Source: CAZDXJ01 sp050303615
GTDB lineage: Bacteria > Pseudomonadota > Gammaproteobacteria > Methylococcales > Methylomonadaceae
Reading direction: 5' to 3'
Assembly (NCBI GenBank): GCA_050303615.1
Contig: JBNLCC010000127.1
Coordinates: 1 to 64,000, forward strand
DNA: 64,000 nucleotides
Each line of letters opens with the position of its first letter. Positions within the stretch are counted from its first letter, which is position 1. The notes under the pieces are model-generated. The model did no database searches. It saw only the letters and a program-made list of their open reading frames with translations, and was not told the origin of the DNA. Below are positions 1 through 8,221 of this stretch, one piece after another. The position numbers and the translations under genes were made by a program.

Positions 1-1248
1 ACGCATTAATTTTGCGGCATGCTCCACATCAGGCTCCGCCCATCGGGTTCCACGATGGTAACAGTAGTCGCTTTCGGTCAGCGTCACCGGTCGGTAATCA
101 ACCAACAGGCTGTTACTCGCCGTCATAAAATCCAGATTGCCGGAATAACCGGTTGCGATGACCGGTTTGCCGTGGAACATCGCCTCGGCCATGACCAGAC
201 CGAACCCCTCGGCGCGGTGCAACGCAATATATGCATCGGCAGCGGCGATTAAATCATTTTTCTTGGCTTCGCTGTAGCAGGCATCGATTATTTCGATTGC
301 AGGATGTTGCGCTATCTCTTCCGTTAACAGTCTACGGGTTTGCGAATCCAGATTGTTTACTTTAATGATCAGTTGCACGTCAGAGGTGGGTTCCGGAAAA
401 GCAAGACGGAATGCCCGGATTACCCCCAACGGGTTTTTACGAGCTACATTACTGAGCACATCAAATATAAAGAGAAAAACAAAGGCATTCCGGGACAGTC
501 CCAGCGCAGCCCGGTCTTGCGCCGCCGGGGCGAGATCAACAGCATGCGGCATACAAAAAACCGGAATCGAGGCATTATCCGCAATCGCCTCCCGGGCGAA
601 CCGGCTCGGCGCCCAAATCTCCTGAAACAACGGCAAAACCTTGCGCCAATTTTCAGGAAAGGTGTTTTCACTTTCCCAGGCCCAGATGCCGATGTTGTAT
701 TTTCCTTTCATCATCTGCAGACTGATGCCGGAAGCCGGTCCGCCATTGAGGAGCAGCAACAGCATATCGGGATTGGTATGAATCAGGTTAACCGGATACG
801 GCTGTGATCCGGTAAAATTGCTATCCGTTTTTTTCGTATCCTCGGCCTGTTCCCGGAAATTATTGACCGCACACGCGACGCCCGCCGCCTGCAGGCTTTT
901 TAACGTCGCCCTGGCAGCAACGCTCAAACCGAACGCTCCCTGCATATGCCCGAACAAGTTGACGCCGATCGGCCGCGGTTTGATTGCAATGCCGCTGAAT
1001 TCCACGTTTAGCCCGGCGGATAATGCGGCGTGATTGCTGTCAGCATCGATGGCGCACAAATAACCGTGCAAATCCAAGCGCTTCGATAATTCCTGCGTTA
1101 AGCGGCTGTATGGATTACCGATATAGCATTTGGAAGCCGACTCCCATTGCTGATCGAAATGTTGATTACCGAAAGTATTGGCACCGTGCACGACGTAGAG
1201 ATACAAACGCGGCTGGTCCAGCAACACCACGCGGGATTGGGCGAACAC
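1..1248 (-). pseudogene. GT4-like segment of an interrupted multidomain glycosyltransferase (partial, runs off left edge)
   Basis: Read on the minus strand from just after an in-frame TAG at 1249-1251, the frame stays open to base 1. It encodes a GT-B fold glycosyltransferase. Visible landmarks are NLFGHMQGAFGLS near 960-925, an IWAWE motif near 690-675, HAVDL near 540, and the donor-binding stretch RAEGFGLVMAEAM with GKPVIATGYSGN near 215-135, typical of group 1/GT4 transferases. It is in the same frame as the GT2 and GT32 segments upstream, so all three probably formed one polypeptide. The residue at the TAG would be Gln if the codon were CAG. The segment could be translated alone from the GTG right after the stop, but no ribosome site is evident. 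Its C-terminus lies outside the window. The family call is solid; treating it as one broken gene is inference. Confidence 0.72.
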
Positions 1249-1887
1249 CTATTCCGCCACCGGCGTATCTTCGCCTTGGCGCAGTTCGGGATAAGCCGGC
1301 AGCAGTGCTTTCGCGCACAGCATCGATCCCTCCCAGAGCCGGGGACAGGAAAGCGCAAGCCGGTGCTGAAGCGGCCACCAAACGATCCAGCGCGACAAAA
1401 AACAAGCCTGCGCCCGATGGGCAAGCAGGACCTTCATCTGAATTTCCAGACGCGCCGGATCATACAGGTCGTCATCATCCCACTGGCAAACGAAATCGCC
1501 CTGTGCCTGTTGCACTGCCTGATTGCGCAGCGCACCCAACGTCGCCCCCGCTGACGGCAAGCGCAGCAAGCGAATTTGGCAATCGGCGAGCTGTTCGACA
1601 TAACGTTGCAGTCCGTCGTCAACCCCGTCGTCGATAATGACCAGCTCGCGGTTCGGATAAGTCTGCCTGCGGAAACATTCGACAGCCCCCCGGGCCAGAC
1701 GGAAACGGTCGGCCGTTACCATGAGACAGGAAATTAACGGTAAGCGGCCGTGCTCATTGCCCGGCTCTTGGTTATTGTGCAATGAAAATACATCTTCATA
1801 GACCACCTGTCCGTTTTCGAGATATTGTATGCCGCTTGCGGCAATCAGCACATCTTCGGAACCGTGCTTTTTGAACCAGCTTCCGGC
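1249..1887 (-). pseudogene. GT2 segment of the interrupted glycosyltransferase
   Basis: This frame lies between an in-frame TGA (1888-1890) and an in-frame TAG (1249-1251). It encodes a GT-A fold family 2 transferase: the entry strand ISCLMVTADR, then QTYPNRELVIIDDG, a GALRNQAVQQAQGDFV helix and the metal/nucleotide-binding WDDDDLYDP. The N-terminal part (AGSWFKKHGSEDVLIAASG) reads as the missing tail of the GT32 segment upstream. The only in-frame starts, such as the GTG at 1851, lie inside sequence with no clear Shine-Dalgarno. The end, GEDTPVAE, then TAG, then VFAQSRVVLLDQP, reads smoothly if the stop was Gln. The likely role is surface polysaccharide or glycoprotein glycan assembly. The acceptor cannot be told from sequence. 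Confidence 0.72.
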
Positions 1888-2580
1888 TCAGTGATGAACC
1901 GCATAGGCTTTAAAAGTATGGCGTTCCCATTGCTCCAAATCAAACAGCGCTCCTTCCCAGCATTGGAATTTATCGACAGGATGCAGCAATTCGGGTTCAA
2001 CCAGTCTAATATTCTGCATCCCCCGGTATTCAGCGTAGGCACGCGACAATAAAAACGGAACGGTGGCATCCAGCGGGCCCGGCAAGCCCGCATACAAATG
2101 CAATTGACTGATCACAACCCCCCAAAATTCATGGCCCGGAATTGCTGCGATCAACGCCGGAGACAGCAGGTGCTTAAATCCGCGGCCGCTTACTTCGGCC
2201 AGTTGCATATGGCTGTCCGGCTCCAAGCCGATCAGCAATTGCGTATCTTCGAGCAGTGCGTCGATCGGCTGCAGGCATTCGAAATCCAGATCGGCGTAGA
2301 CACCGCCAAAATGTTTCAGGATAAAAACTCGGGCGGCATCGGCGCGGCAAATCGGCTTCTCATAATTGTCATAGATAGGCAAAAAATCCGGATAGTGCGT
2401 GGCGATAAATTGCCGGTTGTCGGTGTCGGTCCAAAGCCGGTATTCCCAATCGGGATGAAACTTCAACCAGGTATTCCGGTAACCGCGCAGTTCTTCAGGT
2501 ATGTCCTTGGATTTCCAGGTTTGGTGGATAATTTTCGGAATCTTCGGTTTGGTCCTCGTTACGCCTAAATAAACGAAATT
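1888..2580 (-). pseudogene. GT32 (OCH1-like) N-terminal segment of the interrupted glycosyltransferase
   Basis: The open frame begins after a TGA at 2581-2583 and reads KIPKIIHQTWKSKDIPEELR, then HPDWEYRLWTD, CRADAARVFILKHFGGVYAD and LDFECLQPID. These are the standard landmarks of the GT32 glycosyltransferase sugar-binding DXD family. It stops at AVHH-TGA and continues in frame as AGSW. Family members normally read HHWAGSW here, so TGA sits exactly where TGG (Trp) is expected. No ATG, GTG or TTG precedes the conserved IPKIIHQTW start. An ATG at 2582 with MKFRLFRR lies in another frame, suggesting a lost base near the N-terminus. An internal TTG at 2466 would cut into the domain. The segment is most simply a decaying gene; assembly error is the alternative. 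Confidence 0.75.
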
Positions 2581-2583
2581 TCA

Positions 2584-2876
2584 TACAGCTCTGCTACATA
2601 CTTAATCTGAAACAGACCATGACGGCATTATTCCAAGCGGCTTAGGATGCCATATTTTACTGCGAAGAGCTTCATAAAAGTTCGGTAACGATCGCTTGTT
2701 TTTACCGGCCTGCCCGCCGCAGAAAAAAGCGGTAATGTTGATAAAGCAGGGAAAAAACAGGAAACTTGGCGCTAACTTTTACGAAGTCACTTATATCTGG
2801 ACAAAACTTTGCAAATTAGGGAGAATTGTTCTTTTTTCTATAACGTAATTTCTTCAACCGGCATCAAAATATCTCA
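2584..2876. other. intergenic region upstream of aroQ
   Basis: About 290 bases lie between the divergent broken glycosyltransferase and aroQ. The right half is AT-rich and should hold the aroQ-acc promoter, but no convincing -35/-10 pair or Shine-Dalgarno was recognised. No coding signal was seen. Confidence 0.4.
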
Positions 2877-3323
2877 ATGGGGAAAATCACTGTACTGAAC
2901 GGCCCGAATCTCAACATGCTGGGCATTCGCGAGCCGGGTATATACGGAAACAAAACGCTTGCCGATATAGAAAAAAACCTTACAAATAAGGCAACAGCAC
3001 TTGGCCATCAATTGCATTTTCAGCAGAGCAATGCCGAACATGCCATTGTTGAGCAAATACATCAGGCATATACGGACCGGGTCGATCTGATCATCATCAA
3101 TCCTGCAGCCTTCACGCACACCAGTGTTGCCATCCGCGATGCCCTGCTTGCCACCGGAATTCCATTTATAGAAGTTCATTTATCTAACATCCACGCCCGT
3201 GAAGCATTTAGGAGCCATTCTTATTTTTCAGATGTTGCCCGAGGCATTATCTGCGGTTTCGGAGCACACGGGTATGAATTGGCCTTGCAGGCCGCCCATC
3301 AGATTTTAGTCGAGAGAAATTAA
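2877..3323 (+). CDS. aroQ: type II 3-dehydroquinate dehydratase
   Basis: This enzyme catalyses trans-dehydration of 3-dehydroquinate to 3-dehydroshikimate, the third step of the shikimate pathway, in the cytosol as a dodecamer. The 148-residue length is normal for the family. Motifs visible in order are NGPNLNMLGIREP at the N-terminus (with the lid-region Tyr soon after), QSNAEHAIVEQIHQ, INPAAFTHTSVAIRDAL, EVHLSNIHAREAFR and HSYFSDVARGIICGFG, which carries the catalytic His and the substrate loop. The ATG at 2877 gives the canonical N-terminus, although no strong ribosome site precedes it. It is followed 4 bases later by accB, so it heads an aroQ-accB-accC run common in gammaproteobacteria. 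Confidence 0.97.
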   Translation: MGKITVLNGPNLNMLGIREPGIYGNKTLADIEKNLTNKATALGHQLHFQQSNAEHAIVEQIHQAYTDRVDLIIINPAAFTHTSVAIRDALLATGIPFIEVHLSNIHAREAFRSHSYFSDVARGIICGFGAHGYELALQAAHQILVERN

Positions 3324-3327
3324 CACC

Positions 3328-3774
3328 ATGGATATCAGAAAAATAAAAAAACTGATCGAAATTATTGAAGAATCGGATATTGCGGAACTGGAAATCAGCG
3401 AAGGCGAGGAATCCGTCCGCATCAGCCGTTATTCTTCATCCTTTCCGCCGGCGGCGCCGACCGTTGCCCAGGCCCCTATTGCCGTGGCCGCAGCGACGCC
3501 ACAACCGTCGTCCCCTGAAAGCAAGGAAGCCGTCGTTACCGGCCATATATTGAAGTCACCGATGGTGGGTACCTTTTACCGCTCCGCATCACCCGGCGCC
3601 AAGCCTTTTACGGAAATTGGCCAAACTGTCAAAATCGGTGATACGCTTTGCATTATTGAGGCGATGAAGATACTTAACCAGATAGAAGCGGATAAGAGCG
3701 GCACCGTGACGCAGATCCTGGCTGAAGACGCCCAGCCTGTGGAATATGGCCAGCCTTTATTCGTCATAGAATAA
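3328..3774 (+). CDS. accB: biotin carboxyl carrier protein of acetyl-CoA carboxylase
   Basis: The protein carries biotin between the carboxylase and carboxyltransferase halves of acetyl-CoA carboxylase, the first step of fatty acid synthesis. It has 148 residues: an N-terminal helix-rich segment (IRKIKKLIEIIEESDIAELE), a Pro/Ala-rich linker at about 50-75, and a C-terminal biotinyl domain. The biotinylated lysine is Lys114 in EAMKILNQI, 34 residues from the C-terminus as usual, with the thumb region GTFYRSASPGAKPF before it. It lies 4 bases after aroQ and 22 bases before accC, and should be co-transcribed with both. Confidence 0.97.
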   Translation: MDIRKIKKLIEIIEESDIAELEISEGEESVRISRYSSSFPPAAPTVAQAPIAVAAATPQPSSPESKEAVVTGHILKSPMVGTFYRSASPGAKPFTEIGQTVKIGDTLCIIEAMKILNQIEADKSGTVTQILAEDAQPVEYGQPLFVIE

Positions 3775-3796
3775 GCTAGGGAGCGGTCAAATAGTC

Positions 3797-5137
3797 ATGT
3801 TCGAAAAAATTGTCATCGCCAATCGAGGCGAAATTGCATTACGTATTTTACGCGCCTGCCGTGAACTGGGCATCAAAGCCGTTGCCGTACATTCCGATGC
3901 AGACCGGGATCTAAAGCATGTTCGCCTGGCCGACGAATCGGTTTGTATCGGTCCGGCAGCATCTGTGGACAGCTATCTCAATATTCCTGCAATCATCAGC
4001 GCAGCTGAAGTAACCGACGCCGTCGCCATCCATCCGGGATACGGATTTTTAGCTGAAAATGCCGACTTTTCAGAAAAAGTCGAACAAAGCGGATTTGTTT
4101 TTATCGGTCCTAAGGCGGATACCATCCGCATGATGGGCGATAAAATATCGGCTAAAAAGGCCATGTTGGAAGCCGGCATACCTTGCGTCCCCGGCTCCGG
4201 AGGTCCGCTAACCGACGATGACGCGAAAAACCTGGCGACAGCTCGCGAAATAGGTTATCCGGTAATCATTAAGGCGGCCGGCGGCGGCGGCGGACGGGGC
4301 ATGCGCACGGTACATACGGAAGCGGCGCTGCTGAGCGCGATTTCGCTGACTAAGGGGGAAGCAGGCAGCGCCTTCGGCAATGATACCGTTTATATGGAAA
4401 AGTTTCTGGAGGATCCCCGCCATATCGAGTTCCAGGTTTTGGCCGATGCGCACGGCAACGCGGTACACCTTGGCGAACGTGACTGTTCGATGCAACGCCG
4501 CCATCAAAAGGTTGTCGAGGAAGCGCCGGCGCCCGGCATCACCGAACAACAACGCCGGGAGATCGGCGAACGTTGCGCCAAAGCCTGTACCGACATCGGT
4601 TATTTAGGTGCGGGCACGTTTGAATTCCTATACGAAAAAGGCGAGTTCTATTTCATTGAAATGAATACCCGTATCCAGGTCGAACATCCTGTTACCGAAA
4701 TGGTAACCGGTTTTGACATCGTCAAGGAACAACTGCGTATCGCTGCGGGCGAACCGCTTTCAGTCACCCAGGATCAAATCATAATACGAGGCCACGCCAT
4801 AGAATGCCGACTGAATGCCGAAGATCCGGAAACCTTTATGCCTTGTCCCGGAACCATTGATCAGTTCCATATGCCGGGCGGCCCCGGTATCCGTTGCGAG
4901 ACACATATCTATAACGGTTATCGGGTTCCGCCTTATTACGATTCAATGATCGGCAAACTCATTGCCCACGGCGACGACCGCAACAGCGCTATAGCCCGCA
5001 TGAATACGGCATTGAGCGAAATGGTCATAGACGGTATAAAAACCAATATCGCTTTACAAAGGGAGATCATGGCCGACTGCGCGTTTATAGCCGGCGGGCA
5101 AAACATTCATTACCTTGAGAAAAAATTAGGTATGTAG
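3797..5137 (+). CDS. accC: biotin carboxylase subunit of acetyl-CoA carboxylase
   Basis: This subunit carboxylates biotin on AccB using ATP and bicarbonate. The 446-residue length matches the bacterial subunit. It shows the N-terminal ANRGEIALRILRACRELGI, the ATP-grasp glycine loop KAAGGGGGRGMR, the catalytic stretch EMNTRIQVEHPVTEMVTG and RGHAIECRLNAEDP. The start is the ATG at 3797, giving the typical MFEKIVIANRGE. Co-transcription with accB is expected. The next gene, prmA, is 172 bases away, with an inverted repeat between them. Confidence 0.98.
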   Translation: MFEKIVIANRGEIALRILRACRELGIKAVAVHSDADRDLKHVRLADESVCIGPAASVDSYLNIPAIISAAEVTDAVAIHPGYGFLAENADFSEKVEQSGFVFIGPKADTIRMMGDKISAKKAMLEAGIPCVPGSGGPLTDDDAKNLATAREIGYPVIIKAAGGGGGRGMRTVHTEAALLSAISLTKGEAGSAFGNDTVYMEKFLEDPRHIEFQVLADAHGNAVHLGERDCSMQRRHQKVVEEAPAPGITEQQRREIGERCAKACTDIGYLGAGTFEFLYEKGEFYFIEMNTRIQVEHPVTEMVTGFDIVKEQLRIAAGEPLSVTQDQIIIRGHAIECRLNAEDPETFMPCPGTIDQFHMPGGPGIRCETHIYNGYRVPPYYDSMIGKLIAHGDDRNSAIARMNTALSEMVIDGIKTNIALQREIMADCAFIAGGQNIHYLEKKLGM

Positions 5138-5153
5138 CCAGGCCACTGAAAAT

Positions 5154-5211
5154 GCCGCCTGCTATAAACGGTTTTATCGTCGTTTACTGCCGCTACCCTG
5201 CGGCAGGCGGC
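5154..5211 (+). terminator. inverted repeat downstream of accC
   Basis: A 7-bp stem CTGCCGC (5187-5193) and GCGGCAG (5200-5206) with a 6-base loop is nested in a wider GCCGCCTGC/GCAGGCGGC pair (5154-5162 and 5203-5211). It sits 17-75 bases after the accC stop. No clear T-tract follows, so intrinsic termination is uncertain; it may instead protect the accC 3' end. Confidence 0.35.
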
Positions 5212-5309
5212 TTGTAAAAATATTCGGGCGGGCAAATTCGACAACGACTTCGGTTCGATAATGCCGTTCTCAACAGCCAATAATTACCGCTTGTAATACG
5301 ATATTTCCT

Positions 5310-6188
5310 ATGCCCTGGCAACAATTATCCGTCATCACTTCCGAGCATTCAGCCGCTGATATTTCCGACATGTTTAATACACTCGGCGCGGTTTCGGTTA
5401 CCTATATGGACGCCGCCGATCAGCCGCTATATGAACCCAAACCCGGTGAAACCAAAATCTGGAACCGCACCAAAGTCATTGCGCTGTTTGAACAGGATGT
5501 CGACACGGATTTAGTCAAATCCTTTATCGACAAACAGTTCAGCAATGCATTGCTGGAAAATTGGCAATTGGAAATTCTGCAGGATCAGGCTTGGGAACGC
5601 ACCTGGCTGGAATACTACCGGCCGATGAAATTCGGCAGCCGGCTGTGGGTTTGTCCCACCGGACAGCAACGCCATGAACGGGGGACGGTGTGCCTGACAC
5701 TGGACCCGGGACTTGCCTTCGGAACCGGCACCCACCCCACCACGGCGCTGTGCCTGGAATGGCTGGCGGAACACGAGGTAAACGGCAAAACGGTTGTCGA
5801 TTACGGGTGCGGTTCGGGTATTCTGGCCATTGCAGCCGTATTATTGGGCGCTCAAACCGCCTATGCCGTTGATATTGATCCCCAGGCATTGACGGCGACG
5901 ATGAACAATGCGGAGAAAAACCATGTGTCAGATAAGATCAGTTGCTATCAGCCGCAAAATCTCCCGTCCGTTGAGGCCGATATCGTTCTGGCTAATATTC
6001 TTGCAAAACCGCTGATTGAATTGGCCCCCGAAATTTCCGGCTTGATTAGACCCGGCGGACAATTGGTGCTCTCCGGCGTTTTGCATGAACAATCGGATGC
6101 GGTAGCCGCCGCTTATTCCGGGTATTTACAGTTATCTTCCGCCGCCACCCGTGAAGACTGGTGTAGAATTGACGGCTTTAAAAACTGA
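5310..6188 (+). CDS. prmA: ribosomal protein L11 methyltransferase
   Basis: PrmA trimethylates ribosomal protein L11 using S-adenosylmethionine. The protein has 292 residues, as in E. coli. After an N-terminal L11-recognition domain come the diagnostic DPGLAFGTGTHPTTALCLEWL, the SAM-binding VVDYGCGSGILAIAA, the acidic loop AVDIDPQA and the catalytic-site DIVLANILAKPL. The start ATG at 5310 gives MPWQQLSV, typical of the family. It follows accC and precedes a zinc-ribbon protein by 26 bases. The accBC-prmA-DUF3426-dusB-fis order is familiar in gammaproteobacteria; here a metal block is inserted before dusB. Confidence 0.97.
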   Translation: MPWQQLSVITSEHSAADISDMFNTLGAVSVTYMDAADQPLYEPKPGETKIWNRTKVIALFEQDVDTDLVKSFIDKQFSNALLENWQLEILQDQAWERTWLEYYRPMKFGSRLWVCPTGQQRHERGTVCLTLDPGLAFGTGTHPTTALCLEWLAEHEVNGKTVVDYGCGSGILAIAAVLLGAQTAYAVDIDPQALTATMNNAEKNHVSDKISCYQPQNLPSVEADIVLANILAKPLIELAPEISGLIRPGGQLVLSGVLHEQSDAVAAAYSGYLQLSSAATREDWCRIDGFKN

Positions 6189-6214
6189 TTGCCCCCGGCG
6201 GCGCCGTTCAGATC

Positions 6215-6943
6215 ATGTATACCCAATGCCCGGAATGCAAGACACCCAGTGACATCACAGTCAAGCAACTCCGCGAACAACGCGCCATCGTCTATTGCCC
6301 TAATTGCGGTATCAAGTATGACGGTCTGGAACTGCTCAGTGACGGGGCTCCGCCGGAAATACCGGCAGGGCGGGAACATCCCGCCCCACGTCAAACGCCC
6401 GAACACAAAATTGCGCTGGTCGATTATGCGCCGGAAATCGTGGAAAACAACGACCCTCTACCATGGGAACAACAAACACCTGCTGCAGATGTAAAGTTCT
6501 GGACTTACGGCGTTATTTCCGGCCTGCTGTTGTTGTTGGTCCAGATCAGCTATTTTGAACGTCAACGGATATTGCGTCATCCGGGTTTCAGGCCTTTGCT
6601 GGCACAATTATGTGACCGGTTCGGCTGTCAACTTGAGGTTTACAGCGATCCGAACGCCTTTACCGTGCTGCACGGTTCATTACAGCCGTTGCCAAGCAAA
6701 GGCTTTCGTTTTCAAGCGGCATTTACCAACAAAGCGCCGATGGCCCAGCCTTATCCGAAAATCAAACTGACGTTATTGACACTGGACGGTGACGTTTTCG
6801 CTTTCAGGATTTTTGATCCGCAAGAATACCTGCGGCAAACGATGAAAATACCGCTGGTCGGTGCGGATCAAACAGTGGAGATCCACTTGTCAATTGCTGA
6901 ACCGGTCAGCTCGATCGGGGGTTACACCTTTGAATTCATCTGA
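6215..6943 (+). CDS. zinc-ribbon and DUF3426 single-span membrane protein
   Basis: The protein has 242 residues. The N-terminus holds an MJ0042-type zinc ribbon with two CxxC pairs (CPEC at about 5-8 and CPNC at about 28-31). A polar linker leads to one membrane segment at about 93-110 (WTYGVISGLLLLLVQI). The C-terminal periplasmic-type domain resembles DUF3426 (GSLQPLPSKGFRFQAAFTNKA, then PYPKIKLTLLTLDG). Proteins of this layout usually sit between prmA and dusB-fis. No biochemical function is established. It is probably co-transcribed with prmA, 26 bases upstream. The family call is confident; the role is unknown. Confidence 0.85.
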   Translation: MYTQCPECKTPSDITVKQLREQRAIVYCPNCGIKYDGLELLSDGAPPEIPAGREHPAPRQTPEHKIALVDYAPEIVENNDPLPWEQQTPAADVKFWTYGVISGLLLLLVQISYFERQRILRHPGFRPLLAQLCDRFGCQLEVYSDPNAFTVLHGSLQPLPSKGFRFQAAFTNKAPMAQPYPKIKLTLLTLDGDVFAFRIFDPQEYLRQTMKIPLVGADQTVEIHLSIAEPVSSIGGYTFEFI

Positions 6944-7226
6944 ACAACCGGCTGCATCGAACAGCGAGATAATTAAACTATGTTATTTAACGCAGTCGTT
7001 TGCTGCAAATCACCTATTTTTACCCTCGACATTTTCCTAACCGCATCCCATATTTATTTGTATTCAATAACTTACTAATCTGGCACAAATCATGTTTACC
7101 TAATAGTTATATTGAAGGATTTTATGCTTGTCCGGACCCGATGTCCGGCAAAAAAGCACATCCCCAAAATAATTTTATATAGCGTCTGAAAGGCGGCAAT
7201 AAACTTAACATGTGAGGTCATTGAAA
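6944..7226 (+). other. AT-rich leader upstream of the metal block
   Basis: This is about 280 bases of AT-rich sequence. A short hairpin CCGGAC/GTCCGG lies around 7132-7148. A TGGCAC element at 7081 resembles half of a sigma54 site but lacks the conserved GC at -12. A 60-codon open frame at 7000-7182 has no family resemblance and no ribosome site, so it is not called. The promoter of the copper block probably lies here. Confidence 0.35.
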
Positions 7227-7469
7227 ATGAGTGAACACCAGTCAATTAAATCAAATCAGCAAGTTAACGGTTCCAACGGTTCGCTAATTTTAGGAGCGGG
7301 ATTGGCCTTGGCTTCATTTGTCATCTTGCCTGCCGTTGCCACACGCTTAGGATTAGGACCCAGTTTAACCGGCGCCATGCGTATTGCGCTGATGAAAGCC
7401 TCGGCCAAAGCCAGTTCTGGCGGCAATAACGGTTCTGAAGCCTGCACCACGGGTTTCAGCTGTCACTAA
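7227..7469 (+). CDS. small hydrophobic protein with cysteine-containing tail, first gene of the copper block
   Basis: The protein has 80 residues and is not recognised. A polar Gln/Asn/Ser-rich N-terminus (1-18) is followed by a membrane segment at about 19-40 (LILGAGLALASFVILPAVA), an Ala/Lys-rich stretch and a tail with two cysteines, ACTTGFSCH, ending in Cys-His. The ATG at 7227 is chosen because GAGG at 7214-7217 lies 9 bases before it; an in-frame GTG at 7212 overlaps that site. A strong 14-bp inverted repeat begins 17 bases after the stop. The tail could bind a soft metal, but this is inference from context only. Confidence 0.6.
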   Translation: MSEHQSIKSNQQVNGSNGSLILGAGLALASFVILPAVATRLGLGPSLTGAMRIALMKASAKASSGGNNGSEACTTGFSCH

Positions 7470-7485
7470 AGTTGTAATCCCCCGC

Positions 7486-7524
7486 ACTTCGATAAGACGC
7501 CCCCTCGTACCGTCTTATCGAAGT
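7486..7524. repeat. perfect 14-bp inverted repeat with 11-base loop
   Basis: ACTTCGATAAGACG at 7486-7499 is exactly complementary to CGTCTTATCGAAGT at 7511-7524. It follows the 80-residue gene, but C-rich sequence rather than a T-tract comes next. It could be a transcript-end hairpin, a REP-like element or a binding site. Confidence 0.7.
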
Positions 7525-7631
7525 CCCTCCCCCGTAGAAACCATACGTCCTGGCTGCAAAGTTCAGTTTTTTTTGGTATATTCGCCCTTTAAAATGCACA
7601 CACCATAACAATATTATTTCTTGGTAAAAAT

Positions 7632-7796
7632 ATGACCGAAGAAAAGAAACCCTGCGACCTATGCGGACTACCCGTAGAAGTGGATGGTTTTCACCTGGCA
7701 ACGCGGACTGGCGAAAAAAATTTTTGCTGCGAAGGCTGTTTAGGCATCTATCAAATGCTTAACGAAGAAGACCTTTTGCCTGAGAAGGATGACTGA
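7632..7796 (+). CDS. stand-alone metal-binding mini-protein related to the N-terminal domain of CcoI/FixI-type P-type ATPases
   Basis: The protein has 54 residues. It contains CDLCGLPV near the N-terminus and FCCEGCLGIYQML in the middle, with a Thr/Gly-Glu-Lys segment between. This is the cysteine pattern of the domain (PF12156 type) that usually forms the extreme N-terminus of heavy-metal ATPases such as CcoI/FixI. Here it stands alone, 1.25 kb upstream of an ATPase that lacks it. The acidic tail ends in EKDD. No strong ribosome site is seen before the ATG. The likely role is delivering or holding Cu(I) for the ATPase. The domain match is fairly sure; the role is inferred. Confidence 0.78.
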   Translation: MTEEKKPCDLCGLPVEVDGFHLATRTGEKNFCCEGCLGIYQMLNEEDLLPEKDD

Positions 7797-7883
7797 TTTT
7801 TGTTTCCTTCCCCTATTTCGTTCGATTAACAAAGTCTTTTAATTGTTCCCAACTATGACATGCAATCTTTTAAGGAGTATGCA

Positions 7884-8210
7884 ATGAAACACTCGCACGG
7901 GACTCACGGCACCCATGCCGGACACGGAGTACCCAAAGGCCCTGGAGCAAACGCTGCTTCCAACCATCTGGTCAAAGGCGCGGCGATGTCCGCCGGAGCA
8001 CACACAGGAAAAAAACTTATGCAGAAAATCAGTAAACATCCCTTACTTTTAATCGGTATCGGTGCCGTCGCCGGATATTTCGTTCATAAATACCGCAAAG
8101 AAATCATTGCTTCCGTTTCCAGCGCTACCGACAGGAGTAAAGATTTTGTGCTACAGCAGAAGGAAAATCTGGAAGATATTGTTGCCGAGACAAAAGAATC
8201 GGAGGAATAA
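7884..8210 (+). CDS. small membrane protein with histidine-rich N-terminus
   Basis: The protein has 108 residues. The N-terminus is a His/Gly repeat (HSHGTHGTHAGHG), a plausible metal-binding tail. One membrane segment at about 53-68 (PLLLIGIGAVAGYFVHKY) is followed by a charged helix rich in Lys, Glu and Gln, which resembles YtxH/DUF5132-type small membrane proteins. The start at 7884 is set by AAGGAG at 7872-7877, 6 bases upstream; an upstream ATG at 7860 lacks such a site. It sits between the metal-binding mini-protein and the HMA-like gene. Involvement in copper handling is inferred from context and the His tail. Confidence 0.7.
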   Translation: MKHSHGTHGTHAGHGVPKGPGANAASNHLVKGAAMSAGAHTGKKLMQKISKHPLLLIGIGAVAGYFVHKYRKEIIASVSSATDRSKDFVLQQKENLEDIVAETKESEE

Positions 8211-8221
8211 ACCGAATCATG

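Noticed and set aside
1023..1637. 204-codon plus-strand open frame
   Set aside because: It is opposite the GT2/GT4 coding frame, has low-complexity Arg/Pro-rich content and matches no family; a shadow frame.
1888..1890. TGA read as tryptophan (alternative code)
   Set aside because: Several intact genes here, such as prmA and the zinc-ribbon gene, end in TGA, so the standard code applies.
7081..7097. Possible sigma54 promoter (TGGCAC element)
   Set aside because: The -12 part reads ATGT and lacks the near-invariant GC, so only half of the site is present.
7000..7182. 60-codon open frame before the copper block
   Set aside because: No ribosome site, no family resemblance and AT-rich content typical of leader DNA.
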